DNA of 64,000 bases from JAQBQB01 sp963757185 (GTDB lineage: Bacteria > Gemmatimonadota > Gemmatimonadetes > Gemmatimonadales > Gemmatimonadaceae): NCBI GenBank assembly GCA_963757185.1, contig CAVWQI010000010.1:186001-250000 (forward strand), in the 5' to 3' direction. Shown here piece by piece: positions 1-8,887 of this stretch (position 1 is the stretch's first letter; each line of letters opens with the position of its first letter). The notes beneath the pieces were generated by a model, which was given only the letters and a program-made list of their open reading frames with translations, was not told the origin of the DNA and did not search any database. Both the position numbers and the translations under genes were made by a program.

Positions 1-1
1 C

Positions 2-214
2 CGGCTCGTCGAGCGCGGCGGCGACCTCTACTCCACCCCCGTTCACGAAGTCATGACTCGACAGCCCAAAGTCGCCCACGTCGGCGAGCTCGCCAGCGCG
101 GTCGCGTACCGCATGGAGCAGTTCGGCATCATGGCGACGCCCGTGCTCGACGATGGGGAACGACTCGTCGGCGTCGTGCACCTTCACGACCTCATGCGGG
201 CACGGGTCGCGTGA
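2..214 (+). CDS. KpsF/GutQ-type arabinose-5-phosphate isomerase, C-terminal fragment
   Basis: Only the last 70 codons are in the window; the gene runs off the left edge. The fragment reads as a CBS domain (VHEVMTRQPKVAHV, then a GVVHLHDLMRA ending), as found at the C-terminus of KpsF/KdsD/GutQ isomerases. These convert ribulose-5-phosphate to arabinose-5-phosphate, the precursor of Kdo in LPS. The stop overlaps the lptC start by four bases (GTGA). The kdsD-lptC-lptA-lptB order is a classical LPS gene order, which supports the call. The SIS catalytic domain is not visible, so another CBS-ending protein cannot be excluded from the fragment alone. Confidence 0.7.
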   Translation, partial: RLVERGGDLYSTPVHEVMTRQPKVAHVGELASAVAYRMEQFGIMATPVLDDGERLVGVVHLHDLMRARVA

Positions 215-792
215 GAAATCTCCCCATCCTCGCGACGTTCGCGCTCACGGCGTTCGTGGCGGCCGCGTGTAACAGCGCCAAGCAGCCGCCGGTCACCGGC
301 GGCGCTTCCGTCGCCGACAGCGCCGACCAGGTCCTGTTCGACGCGAACTTCCTCCTCACGACGAACGGCGTGCAGCGCGGCGACCTCACCGCGGACACGG
401 CCTTCGTGCTCGAGGAGACGACGCGCTTCGACCTCCGCCATGCGCACGTGAAGTTCACGAGCGAAACGGGCGCGCCCGAAGGGACGATGGAAGCGAAGCG
501 CGGCGTGTACACAACGCGCACGCAGATTCTCGAAGGGTGGGGCGACGTGCTGATCAAGCTCGTCGACGGACGCACGCTGCGCTCGCCGCACGTGACTTAC
601 AATCAGGTCTCGCACGTCATCTCGAGTGACACGAGTTACACGCTCACGCGCGGCGAAGACACGCAGTCAGGGATCGGGTTCACGTCTACGTCACCGCCGG
701 GCGCAAAGCTCACGACGCAGAGCGGCTTCACCTCGTTCCGCTGCCTGCGGAGTTGTACCGGTAAGTCGTCGGTGATGGTCCCCGAGCGATGA
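211..792 (+). CDS. lptC: LptC, LPS export bitopic/lipoprotein subunit
   Basis: The 193-residue protein has a short basic N-terminus, a hydrophobic stretch and a cysteine at residue 20 after VAAA, so it may be lipid-anchored rather than simply bitopic. The middle carries the LptC/OstA-type beta pattern (DLTADTAFVLEETTRFDLR, then VKFTSETGAPEGTMEA and GWGDVLIKLVDGRTLRSPHV). The ending SGIGFTS resembles LptC family C-termini. It would receive LPS from LptBFG and hand it to LptA in the periplasm. The GTG start at 211 overlaps the upstream stop, which suggests translational coupling. The lptA-like gene follows after 25 bases. Confidence 0.8.
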   Translation: MRNLPILATFALTAFVAAACNSAKQPPVTGGASVADSADQVLFDANFLLTTNGVQRGDLTADTAFVLEETTRFDLRHAHVKFTSETGAPEGTMEAKRGVYTTRTQILEGWGDVLIKLVDGRTLRSPHVTYNQVSHVISSDTSYTLTRGEDTQSGIGFTSTSPPGAKLTTQSGFTSFRCLRSCTGKSSVMVPER

Positions 793-817
793 CGCGGCGT
801 GTTCGGTTCGCCGGCTC

Positions 818-2275
818 GTGCTGGTCGCGGCCCTCGCGCGCCTCGGAGCGGCGCAGCAGCCGGCGACTGCCCGCCCGCCAAGATCGACGCCGTGCAACTT
901 TAGCAGCGACCGGCTGGCCAGCGACAGCGTGCCGGGGATCGGGCAAGTGACGTTCTGGGGGGGCAACGTCGAGATCCATTGCCCGCAGCGGAACATCGAT
1001 CTGCACGGCGACAGCGCCGAGTCCTATCCGGACCACTCTCAGCTCGTGGGACACGCGGCAGCGGACGAGCCGCGCTTTCACGTCACGTCGGACTTCCTCA
1101 ACTATTTCCCGAACGACGAGCGGGTCGTCGCGGCGGGGAACGTTCACGCGAAGACGGCGAGCGGGTCGACGCTCGTCGGGCCGCAGGCCGAGTACAAGCG
1201 GATCATTCCGAAGATCCGCCCGCGCGAGCAGATGAGCGCCGTCGCGCGCCCGACGATCACGGTCGTGCAGCGCGATTCGACCGGCAAGCTTGCGCCACCG
1301 CTGACGGTCATCTCGGATCACGTCTTCATGGACGGCGACAGCCTGATCTACGGCGGCGGCCGCGTCGAGATTACGCGTCCCGCCGACAACCTCAAGGACA
1401 CCGTACTCACCGCGACAGGCGATTCGGCGTTCATCGATCAGGGGAAGGAGACGATGCGGCTGATGCGGAACCCGAAGGTGGTCGGCAAGCGCGACCACCC
1501 GTTCACGCTCACCGGCACGCTCATCGACCTGTATTCGACCAACAAGAAGCTGACGCGCGTTCTCTCGCGCGCCAACGCCAAGGCGGTCTCGGACTCGATG
1601 ACGCTCACGTCCGACACGATCGACCTTCGCGTCAAGAACGATCTGCTCGACCACGCGTTCGCCTGGAGCGCCGTGAACCGGGCGAAGGTCGTGTCGCCGA
1701 GTCAGAATATGATCGCCGACTCGCTCGACGTGACCATGCCGGCGCAGCAGATACGCCTCGTCCGCGCGTTCCGCCGTGCGTTCGCCCAGGGCAGGCCGGA
1801 CACGACGAAGTACAAGATCTCGCCGCCCGACACGACCGACTGGCTCCGCGGCGACACGGTCGTCGCGCACTTCGATACGTCGGCGCGCTCGCCGCGCGAC
1901 ACGTCCAAGTCGCCGCGCATCCAGCAGCTCGTCGCCCGCGGCAACGCCAGCTCGCTCTATCACGTGGCGCCGAGCGACACCAACGAACACCGCGCGTCGC
2001 TCAGCTACGTCACGGCGCGCGACATCACCATCGCCTTCAACGACTCGAACAAAGTGGCCACCGTGACGACCGTCGATTCCGTCACGGGCATGTTCATCGA
2101 GGCGAAGGCCGACACGACAAAGCGGGCGAAGGGAGCGTCGGCGACCCCGGTGAAAGCCGGCTCGACGCAGCAGAAAACGCCGCCCACGACGCCTCCCAAG
2201 GCCCCAACGAAGCCGCCGTCCTCTTCACCGCTCGATGAGCGGGCGATCGACCGGCCAACTCGAGATCATCCGTGA
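818..2275 (+). CDS. LptA/OstA-like periplasmic LPS-transport protein, long form
   Basis: At 485 residues this is more than twice the usual LptA length. The segment VTFWGGNVEIHC to LVGPQAEY and a second block (DHVFMDGDSLIYGGGRVEI) show the repeated short beta strands of the OstA/LptA fold, which forms the periplasmic LPS bridge. The C-terminal 55 residues are a low-complexity Lys/Pro/Thr/Ala tail. The start is GTG 818; no other in-frame start exists after the stop at 773. The N-terminus is only weakly signal-like (VAALARLGAAQQ). The gene sits between lptC and lptB and its stop overlaps the lptB start. A G7 tract at 957-963 stays in frame here, unlike other G tracts in the window. Confidence 0.7.
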   Translation: MLVAALARLGAAQQPATARPPRSTPCNFSSDRLASDSVPGIGQVTFWGGNVEIHCPQRNIDLHGDSAESYPDHSQLVGHAAADEPRFHVTSDFLNYFPNDERVVAAGNVHAKTASGSTLVGPQAEYKRIIPKIRPREQMSAVARPTITVVQRDSTGKLAPPLTVISDHVFMDGDSLIYGGGRVEITRPADNLKDTVLTATGDSAFIDQGKETMRLMRNPKVVGKRDHPFTLTGTLIDLYSTNKKLTRVLSRANAKAVSDSMTLTSDTIDLRVKNDLLDHAFAWSAVNRAKVVSPSQNMIADSLDVTMPAQQIRLVRAFRRAFAQGRPDTTKYKISPPDTTDWLRGDTVVAHFDTSARSPRDTSKSPRIQQLVARGNASSLYHVAPSDTNEHRASLSYVTARDITIAFNDSNKVATVTTVDSVTGMFIEAKADTTKRAKGASATPVKAGSTQQKTPPTTPPKAPTKPPSSSPLDERAIDRPTRDHP

Positions 2276-3531
2276 CCGTTCCGCCTCCAATTCCCCCCGC
2301 CCCGGATTCCGACCCACCGTCGGCCGTCCGCGCCCTCGCCGAGCAGCTCGCGAAGGGCGACCGTTCGATCGCGCTGGCCTTGCACGCGCTCATCAGCGTC
2401 GCCGACTCAACGGGCCTCGCCAACGTCGACGCGGTCATCAAGGTCTACCGCGACGACTACCTCGCGGCGCTGCGCGCGACCGGCCGCGACGCGGAGAAGG
2501 AGGCTGGGCGCCTCAGCCTCGACGAGGTGCGGCAGCATCTCGCGATGTCGGTGTTCCCCCGTCTCGCCGGCGACGGCATTGTCGTCCCCCCGCTGGGCGG
2601 GTTCCAGCGCGCCCCGCAGGTGTGGTTCTCGGAGCGCACCTGGCGGGACATCGTCGGCGCGCGCGAGGCGCTTGCCGCGACCCTGAGAGAGACCGGGGAG
2701 CACGCCGGGGTACCGGACGCCCGAGTCGCGACGCCGGTTCGCCCGGCGGCAGCCCTCAGCGGTAGTGTCCTTGAGGCACATGGGCTCGTCAAGTCATATA
2801 GACGGAGGCGGGTCGTAAACGACGTGGCCCTGCGATTGCAACAGGGGGAGATTGTTGGCCTGCTGGGCCCGAATGGCGCGGGGAAGACGACGACCTTCTA
2901 CATGATCGTCGGCCTCATCGAGCCGCTTGCCGGGCGAATCGTGCTGGACGGCGCCGACATCACGTCGATGCCGATGTACAAGCGGGCGCGGCAAGGAATC
3001 GGGTATCTGTCGCAAGAGCCGTCGATTTTTCGCAAGCTGTCGGTCGAGGACAACATCCTGGCGATTCTCGAGACGCTCGACCTGCCGGCGAACGAACGAC
3101 GCAGTCGGCTCGAGACGCTGCTCGACGAGCTCAGTATCAAGCACCTCCGCACCAACAAGGCGTTCTCGTTGTCCGGCGGCGAGCGGCGGCGGCTGGAGAT
3201 CACGCGCGCGCTCGTCACGCAGCCGAAGTTCATGATGTTGGACGAGCCGTTCGCCGGCGTCGACCCCATAGCCGTGCACGACATCCAGCAGATCGTGGGC
3301 AACCTGCGGCACCGAGGCATCGGCGTACTGATCAGCGATCACAATGTCGAACAAACCTTGGACATCGTCGATCGGGCATACATCATGTTTGATGGGCAAG
3401 TGAAGGTATCGGGAACCGTTCGCGAGCTCGTGTTCGACGACACGGTCGCCGACATTTATCTTGGTCCAACGCTCACGGCGCGTCTTCGCGCGCGGTTCGC
3501 CGCCGCGAACGACTCGGCGCCCGCGGCCTAA
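2272..3531 (+). CDS. lptB: LptB-type ABC transporter ATPase with about 165-residue N-terminal extension
   Basis: Residues 166-419 are a typical LptB ATPase: Walker A GPNGAGKTT at 199-207, signature LSGGE at 300-304, Walker B MMLDEP at 321-326 and switch histidine in ISDHNVE near 357. LptB powers extraction of LPS from the inner membrane with LptFG. LptB is normally about 240 residues. Here an extra ~165 residues precede it in the same frame: a Pro-rich start, helical stretches and a VFPRLAGDGIVVPPLGGF segment that I do not recognise. No in-frame start codon lies near the ATPase domain boundary, so a fused product is expected. The GTG start overlaps the upstream stop (GTGA). Confidence 0.9.
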   Translation: MTVPPPIPPAPDSDPPSAVRALAEQLAKGDRSIALALHALISVADSTGLANVDAVIKVYRDDYLAALRATGRDAEKEAGRLSLDEVRQHLAMSVFPRLAGDGIVVPPLGGFQRAPQVWFSERTWRDIVGAREALAATLRETGEHAGVPDARVATPVRPAAALSGSVLEAHGLVKSYRRRRVVNDVALRLQQGEIVGLLGPNGAGKTTTFYMIVGLIEPLAGRIVLDGADITSMPMYKRARQGIGYLSQEPSIFRKLSVEDNILAILETLDLPANERRSRLETLLDELSIKHLRTNKAFSLSGGERRRLEITRALVTQPKFMMLDEPFAGVDPIAVHDIQQIVGNLRHRGIGVLISDHNVEQTLDIVDRAYIMFDGQVKVSGTVRELVFDDTVADIYLGPTLTARLRARFAAANDSAPAA

Positions 3532-3540
3532 CTTCGATTC

Positions 3541-5001
3541 ATGAAAGCCGGACTTTCTCAGAGCACGCAGCTCAGGCAGGAACTCAAGATCAACCCTCGC
3601 CTGTATCAGGCGATGGATCTGCTGTACATGCCGTTGCTGGACCTGCAGCAACACCTCAAGCAGGAGCTGCTGAACAACCCCTTCCTCGACATGGTCGAGC
3701 TCGAGGACGAAGAGGGTGAGGAAGAGGAGACGGTAGAACCCGAGGCGCCGACCGAGCAGAAGGACAGCAGTGACGAGATCGACTGGGAGGAGATCCTCCT
3801 CGACGGATTCGACACTGGCGGCCGCCGCGAAGAGCACGAGGAGCGCGAGTACTACGAGCCGGTCACCGTCGACACGCGCGACCTCTCGGACCACCTCGCC
3901 GACCAGATCACTCTCCTCGACCTCACGCCGCGCCAGCAGCTGCTCGCCGACGAATTCATCGGCAACATCAACGAGGACGGCTATCTCGCGTGCCCGCTCG
4001 ACACGCTCCTCGTTACCGTCAACGACACGATCGTCAAAGCGGCCGAAGCGATCGAGCGCGACACCGAGGACCTGCCGCTGTACACGCTGCAGGAGGTCGA
4101 CGACATGCTGCGCACGGTGCAGATGCTCGACCCGCCGGGCGTCGGCGCGAGAGACCTGCGCGAGTGCCTCATGCTCCAGCTCCGCGAGGCGGGCCTCGAG
4201 CAGTCCGTCCCATTTCGCCTCGTTCGCGACTGCTTCGAAGAGTTGATCAACCACCGCTGGAGCGAGATCTCCAAGCGGTTCGGCATCAGCCCGGGCGACG
4301 TCCAGCGCGCCGCCGACGAGATCAAGAAGCTCGACCCCAAGCCCGGCCTCGTCTACTCGAGCGCCAGCGACAACTACATCATCCCGGATCTCATCGTCGA
4401 GAAGATCGACGGGCGCTACCACGTCTTCCTCAACGATGCGAACCTGCCGCGACTCAAGCTGAGCCGCGCCTACCAGGAGATCGCGCGCGACAAGAAGAAG
4501 TTCGAGGGCGAGAACAAGGAGTTCATCTCCAACAAGCTCAATTCCGCCAACTGGATGATCCAGGCGATCGAGCAGCGGCGTCAAACGATGCTCAAGGTGA
4601 TGAACTACATCGTCGACCGGCAGCGCGACTTCTTCGAGAAGGGCGTGCAGTTCCTCAAGCCGCTCACGCTGCGCGAGGTCGCCGAAGTCATCAGCATGCA
4701 CGAGTCGACGGTGAGCCGCGTGACGAACGAAAAGTTCGTGCAGACGCCGCGCGGCGTGCTCCCGCTCAAATTCTTCTTCTCCTCCGGCCTCTCGACGACC
4801 GCCGGCGAAGACGTATCGGCCCGCGGCATCAAGGCGCAGATCGAGAAGCTGGTCGGCGAGGAAGACCCGAAGCATCCGCTCACCGATCAAGCCATCGTCA
4901 ACATCCTCAAAGAGGGCGGGGTACAGATCGCCCGTCGCACGGTGGCGAAGTACCGCGACCAACTCGGAGTCCTGTCCGCTCGAATGCGCAAGCGGGTATG
5001 A
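3541..5001 (+). CDS. rpoN: RNA polymerase sigma-54 factor
   Basis: The protein has 486 residues, normal for RpoN. Region I is present at the N-terminus (LSQSTQLRQELKINPRLYQAMDLL, glutamine- and leucine-rich), followed by an acidic region II (DEEGEEEETVEPEAP) and the core-binding domain. The C-terminal helix-turn-helix reads TLREVAEVISMHESTVSRV, and the diagnostic RpoN box is ARRTVAKYR at 464-472. It directs core polymerase to -24/-12 promoters that need AAA+ activators. rpoN downstream of lptB is a classical arrangement in Proteobacteria. The usual followers hpf and ptsN are missing here; glycosyltransferase genes take their place. Confidence 0.97.
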   Translation: MKAGLSQSTQLRQELKINPRLYQAMDLLYMPLLDLQQHLKQELLNNPFLDMVELEDEEGEEEETVEPEAPTEQKDSSDEIDWEEILLDGFDTGGRREEHEEREYYEPVTVDTRDLSDHLADQITLLDLTPRQQLLADEFIGNINEDGYLACPLDTLLVTVNDTIVKAAEAIERDTEDLPLYTLQEVDDMLRTVQMLDPPGVGARDLRECLMLQLREAGLEQSVPFRLVRDCFEELINHRWSEISKRFGISPGDVQRAADEIKKLDPKPGLVYSSASDNYIIPDLIVEKIDGRYHVFLNDANLPRLKLSRAYQEIARDKKKFEGENKEFISNKLNSANWMIQAIEQRRQTMLKVMNYIVDRQRDFFEKGVQFLKPLTLREVAEVISMHESTVSRVTNEKFVQTPRGVLPLKFFFSSGLSTTAGEDVSARGIKAQIEKLVGEEDPKHPLTDQAIVNILKEGGVQIARRTVAKYRDQLGVLSARMRKRV

Positions 5002-6005
5002 CCTCAACGCTCGGGGCGCCGATGAACCCGTACGCGGGCAGCAGCCTCGATGCGCAACGAAGACGCCGAGATTCGGTCGACGTCTCCGTCCTCGTCCCCG
5101 CGAAGGACGAAGCCGAGAACCTGCCGCTCTTCATGGAGCAGGCCGCCGAGGCGTTCGCCTCGTCGCCGCACAGCTACGAGGTCATCGTCATCGACGACGG
5201 CAGCGTCGATCGGACGTGGGCGGTGCTCCAGGAGCTGGCCCAGCAGTACCCGTTCGTGCGCTGCCAGCGCCACAGGTCTCGGCGCGGGATAGCCGACGCG
5301 CTGCGCACCGGCTATCTCGCCGCGCGCGGCGACGTTCTCGTGTTCTATCCGGCCGACCTGCAATTCAAGCCCGAGGATATCCCCCGGCTCGTCGCGCCGA
5401 TTCTCGCCGGCGAGTCCGACATGGTCACCGGCTTCAAAGAAGGGCACTACGACAAGGCCTTCGTCTCCAACATCTACAACCGCCTGAGCCGCACGCTGTT
5501 CAACGTCCCGGTCAAGGACCTGAACTCGGTCAAGGCGTATCGGCGCGAGGTGATGGACAGCCTGCCGACCCGCCCCGATTGGCACCGCTACATGGTCGTG
5601 ATGGCGGCGGCGCAGGGATTCACGGTTTCCGAAATCCCCGTCCCGCTCTATCCCCGTCACGCGGGCAAGTCGAAGTTCGCCACCTGGCACCGCATTCCCG
5701 TCGGCGTGCTCGACATGCTCGCCGTGTGGTTCGAGCTCCGCTTCAGCCAGAAGCCGTTGCTCCTGTTCGGCATGCTCGGCGCGTCGCTGTTCGCCGCGAG
5801 CTCGGTATTCGGCATCATCGCGTTGGTCTTCGTCCGCTCTCTCGCAATTCGGCCTCTGTGGACCGTGATCCAAACATGCCTCATACTCGGCAGCGTCTTC
5901 TTCGCGACCGGGTTGATCGGCGAGCAAATCGCGGGGCAGCGCGCGCAACTGCGCGAGATCCAGCGCCAGGTCGACGCCATGGGCGCCGACGGGGAACGGC
6001 GCTGA
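4998..6005 (+). CDS. GT2 family glycosyltransferase with C-terminal membrane helices (polyprenyl-phosphate sugar transferase type)
   Basis: The 335-residue protein opens with a GT-A fold nucleotide-sugar domain: VSVLVPAKDEAENLP, VIVIDDGSVDRTW and VLVFYPADLQF, where the acidic DxD-like position is ADLQ. The C-terminal third holds two hydrophobic helices (LLLFGMLGASLFAASSVFG and a second near VIQTCLILGSVFFATGLIG). This layout matches DPMS/ArnC/GtrB-like enzymes that load a sugar onto polyprenyl phosphate at the inner membrane. The start is ATG 4998, overlapping the rpoN stop; ATG 5022 is an alternative. A GT4 gene follows four bases after the stop. The sugar is unknown. Confidence 0.85.
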   Translation: MTSTLGAPMNPYAGSSLDAQRRRRDSVDVSVLVPAKDEAENLPLFMEQAAEAFASSPHSYEVIVIDDGSVDRTWAVLQELAQQYPFVRCQRHRSRRGIADALRTGYLAARGDVLVFYPADLQFKPEDIPRLVAPILAGESDMVTGFKEGHYDKAFVSNIYNRLSRTLFNVPVKDLNSVKAYRREVMDSLPTRPDWHRYMVVMAAAQGFTVSEIPVPLYPRHAGKSKFATWHRIPVGVLDMLAVWFELRFSQKPLLLFGMLGASLFAASSVFGIIALVFVRSLAIRPLWTVIQTCLILGSVFFATGLIGEQIAGQRAQLREIQRQVDAMGADGERR

Positions 6006-6009
6006 ACCC

Positions 6010-7182
6010 ATGAGAGTTCTCTTTCTCACGCACTCCTTCCCGCGCCAACTCGGCGACCCGCCGGGGTCGTTCGTGCTGCTGCTCGCGTCGGCGCTGCGCG
6101 GCGAAGGATTCGACACGCGCGTCGTCGCGCCGGCCGCCCCCGGCTACCCGGACCACGCGACACTCGACGACGTGCCGGTCGACCGTTTCCACTACGCGCC
6201 GCGTCGCTTCGAGACGCTCGCCTACACCGGCACGATGGCGTCGCAGGTTCAGGCGTCGTGGAGCGCGCGCATCACCATGCTCGGATTCCTCGGCGCCGAG
6301 TTCCGGTCGGCGGTACACGCGCGCCGTGAGTTCAAGCCGGACGTCGTGCACGCGCACTGGTGGTTCCCGAATGGGCTCGTCGGCACGTGGCTCGGACGCC
6401 TCGCCAACAAGCCGCTCGTGACGACGCTGCACGGCAGCGACGTGCGTCTCGCGCGCTCCGTCGCGTTGTCTCGCCCTGCATTTCGCCACGTGTTGCACCG
6501 GTCGGCTGCCGTGACGGCGGTTTCGAAATGGCTCGCCGCCGAGGTGCAGCAGGTGGTCTCCGCGCCGGCGCCGGTCGTCGCGCCGATGCCCGTGGCGACC
6601 GACCTGTTTTCGCCCGACGGCGTCGCGGGGCGCGGCGACCGGCTGCTGTTCGTCGGACGGCTCAACAAGCAGAAGGGCATAGAGATCCTGCTGCACGCCA
6701 TGTCGAAGTTGACCGACACGTCGTTGGGTCTCGACGTCGTCGGCGACGGCGAGGACCGCGAGCGGCTCCTCCAACTCGCCGCCGGTCTCGGAGTCGCCGA
6801 CCGCGTGACGTGGCACGGAGCGGTGCCGCAGGACCAACTTCCCGCATTCTATCGGCGTGCCCTCGCCCTCGTCGTTCCTTCGGTCGACGAGGGGCTCGGT
6901 CTTGTCGCGGTGGAAGCGCAGCTGTGCGCGACGCCGGTCGTCGCGTTCGCGTCAGGCGGTCTCACCGACGTCGTGCAGGACGATCGCACCGGAGTCCTCG
7001 TCCCCAACGTCGACGCGGGTGAGCTCGCGGCGGCGATCACGTCGCTTCTCGCGCGCGACGACCACGGCGCGTCGCTCGGCGCCGCCGGACGCCTGCATGC
7101 TCTCGCCACCTTTGCCCCAGAGTCGGTTGCCCGACGCTACGCCGACGTCTACAAGTCCGCCATCGCCGCCTCGCCGAAATAG
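6010..7182 (+). CDS. GT4 family glycosyltransferase
   Basis: The 390-residue GT-B enzyme begins MRVLFLTHSFPRQLGDPPGSF and has the acceptor-side motif VVHAHWWFPNGLVG, then LVTTLHGSDVRL. The donor-binding C-terminal half has LLFVGRLNKQKGIEILLHAM and the EX7E region VVPSVDEGLGLVAVEAQLC, typical of GT4. It probably builds an extracellular polysaccharide, O-antigen or glycolipid together with the adjacent GT2, UPF0104 and YfhO-like proteins. Substrates cannot be read from sequence. Confidence 0.88.
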   Translation: MRVLFLTHSFPRQLGDPPGSFVLLLASALRGEGFDTRVVAPAAPGYPDHATLDDVPVDRFHYAPRRFETLAYTGTMASQVQASWSARITMLGFLGAEFRSAVHARREFKPDVVHAHWWFPNGLVGTWLGRLANKPLVTTLHGSDVRLARSVALSRPAFRHVLHRSAAVTAVSKWLAAEVQQVVSAPAPVVAPMPVATDLFSPDGVAGRGDRLLFVGRLNKQKGIEILLHAMSKLTDTSLGLDVVGDGEDRERLLQLAAGLGVADRVTWHGAVPQDQLPAFYRRALALVVPSVDEGLGLVAVEAQLCATPVVAFASGGLTDVVQDDRTGVLVPNVDAGELAAAITSLLARDDHGASLGAAGRLHALATFAPESVARRYADVYKSAIAASPK

Positions 7183-7189
7183 GCGCTGG

Positions 7190-8113
7190 TTGGCGCTGCA
7201 GGTGGTGGCGACGATCGTCGTCGCCTGGTTCGTCGGCAAGACGCTCGTCACGCAGTGGCGCGCCGTGCGTGGGCAGCCCTTGGAGCTGCATCCGAACTGG
7301 GCGATCATCGTCGCGTCGGCGCTCGTCGTCCTGGCGGCCTACGCCGTTCTGATCGAAGCGTGGCGCCGCATTCTCGTCGCCTGGAACACGTCGCTCGGGT
7401 TTTGGCCCGCCGTGCGCATCATGAGCGTTTCCAGATTGGGACTCTATGTGCCGGGACGGGTTTGGCAGATGACCGCCATGGCCGGAATGGCGCGCGGCGA
7501 GAAAGTACCGCCGGTGGCCGCGGTCGGCTCGTCGGTGCTCAACACGATCGTCAACCTCGCCATGGGCTTCCTCGTGTTGCTGGTCGCCGGATGGCGCTCG
7601 TTCGGGAGGATATCGCAAGGAAGAACCGGGCTTGGCGTGACGCTGCTCGTCATCGTGCTCACCGGCATCCTGCTTCTGCCGAGCGCGTTGCCGCTCATCC
7701 TGGGCTGGGCGCGACGCGCGACGGGGAAGGAATTGATCGACGTGACCATTCCGCACCGAGCGGTGTATCTCGCCATCGTCGCGAACATCGTCGCGTGGTT
7801 GCTGTACGGCGCCGCGTTCGAGCTGTTCGTTTTCGGTATGACGGGCAGGGCGCCGGGTTCGTACGCGGACTACGTCTCTTCTTGGGCCTGGTCGTACCTG
7901 GCCGGTTATCTTGCCGTCATCGTTCCGGGCGGACTCGGCGTTCGCGAAGGGGCTTTGGCCCTGGCGCTCGGTACGTTGAATTTGGCGACGCCGCCGACCG
8001 CTGCAGTCATCGCCGTCAGCTCCCGCTTGTGGCTGTCGGTGCTGGAGGTCATTCCCGGTGTTCTGTTCCTGAAGCGCGTCGGCGGACCACGTCCTCGAGC
8101 CCCAACGACCTGA
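7190..8113 (+). CDS. UPF0104/YbhN-like (lysylphosphatidylglycerol synthase TM region) integral membrane protein
   Basis: The protein has about 307 residues and is dominated by hydrophobic helices (VVATIVVAWFVGKTLV, IIVASALVVLAAYAVLI, LGVTLLVIVLTGILLLPSALP, YLAIVANIVAWLLYGAAF). Diagnostic family features are SRLGLYVPGRVWQ and PGGLGVREGALALAL. Such proteins are often coded beside glycosyltransferases and are thought to move or accommodate lipid-linked intermediates. The start is uncertain: TTG 7190 just after the GT4 stop is used here. ATG 7097 would overlap GT4 by 86 bases and add a basic PPRRNRRW segment that fits the positive-inside rule. Confidence 0.78.
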   Translation: MALQVVATIVVAWFVGKTLVTQWRAVRGQPLELHPNWAIIVASALVVLAAYAVLIEAWRRILVAWNTSLGFWPAVRIMSVSRLGLYVPGRVWQMTAMAGMARGEKVPPVAAVGSSVLNTIVNLAMGFLVLLVAGWRSFGRISQGRTGLGVTLLVIVLTGILLLPSALPLILGWARRATGKELIDVTIPHRAVYLAIVANIVAWLLYGAAFELFVFGMTGRAPGSYADYVSSWAWSYLAGYLAVIVPGGLGVREGALALALGTLNLATPPTAAVIAVSSRLWLSVLEVIPGVLFLKRVGGPRPRAPTT

Positions 8114-8887
8114 ATGGCCACGGCCTCCACGCAATCCACGCGCACCCGCGGTTCGGCGCCACCACCACCGCCGGCACGCTCGGCGCCTCCGACATCCGCG
8201 GCGCTACCAGCTCCACGCTTCGCGACCGCCTGGGCCGCGCTCGTCTATTTCGTGGCGTCGATGACGCTCGCGTATCCGGCGATCGCCGGGCGGATCCTCC
8301 TCAATCCGGTCAGCGATCAATTCAAGGCCGGTTACGCGTGGCGCGAGTTCGCCGCGCAGTCGCTGCGCAGCGGCCACGGATTCCCGCTCTGGAATCCCTA
8401 TATCGAGGGCGGGCTGCCGTACGTCGCCGCGATGCACGGCGACATTTTCTACCCCACGTTCCTCCTGCGGTGGATGCTCCCCACGGACATCGCGATGACG
8501 TGGGAGTTTCCGATTCATGTTTTTCTCTGCGGACTCTTCACCTATCTGTTTCTCCGCGCATGGGGCTTCAGCTTCTGGGGCGCGCTGACCGGCGGCCTGG
8601 CCTACATGCTCGGCGGATCGATCGCCGGATACGCGTACGCTGGGCACGACGGCAAATTGTTCGTGAGCACGATGCTGCCGGCCGCGCTACTCCTGTTGAC
8701 GCGCGGCATTCGTGACGGCGCGCGATGGAGCTGGGGCGCCATCGCGATCGTCGTCGGGTTGGCCGTGCTCTCGCCGCATCCGCAGTTGTTGCAGTACATG
8801 CTGCTCACGGGCGGCGCGTTCGCGCTGTACGTCGCGTTCGCCGACCACGGATCCGGGGGGGACGGCTGCCGCGCGATGTCGCCGTGA
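8114..8887 (+). CDS. YfhO-like large membrane protein, N-terminal part (frame broken)
   Basis: The 257-codon reading frame codes for the first third of a YfhO-type multi-helix membrane protein. After an Ala/Pro-rich cytoplasmic leader come LNPVSDQFKAGYAWREF and HGFPLWNPYIEGGLPYVAAMHGDIFYP, typical of the periplasmic loop in this GT-C-like family. Helices then follow to ALYVAFADHGSGG, after which the frame runs 8 codons into a stop. The homologous protein continues without loss in the next frame (8884-10692). A G7 tract at 8855-8861 marks the break. One extra G would give a single 859-residue protein, the normal family size. YfhO proteins are implicated in glycosylating lipoteichoic acid or surface glycans. 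Confidence 0.75.
   Translation: MATASTQSTRTRGSAPPPPPARSAPPTSAALPAPRFATAWAALVYFVASMTLAYPAIAGRILLNPVSDQFKAGYAWREFAAQSLRSGHGFPLWNPYIEGGLPYVAAMHGDIFYPTFLLRWMLPTDIAMTWEFPIHVFLCGLFTYLFLRAWGFSFWGALTGGLAYMLGGSIAGYAYAGHDGKLFVSTMLPAALLLLTRGIRDGARWSWGAIAIVVGLAVLSPHPQLLQYMLLTGGAFALYVAFADHGSGGDGCRAMSP

Noticed and set aside
3990..4997. Long + strand frame continuing upstream of the GT2 gene
   Set aside because: The Arg/Pro-rich translation overlaps rpoN; real coding begins at ATG 4998 where the GT2 motifs start.
2794..5007. 737-codon open frame on the - strand
   Set aside because: It is antisense to lptB and rpoN, whose + strand products have full family motifs. Its translation is low-complexity Leu/Glu/Val/Arg, typical of a GC-rich shadow frame.
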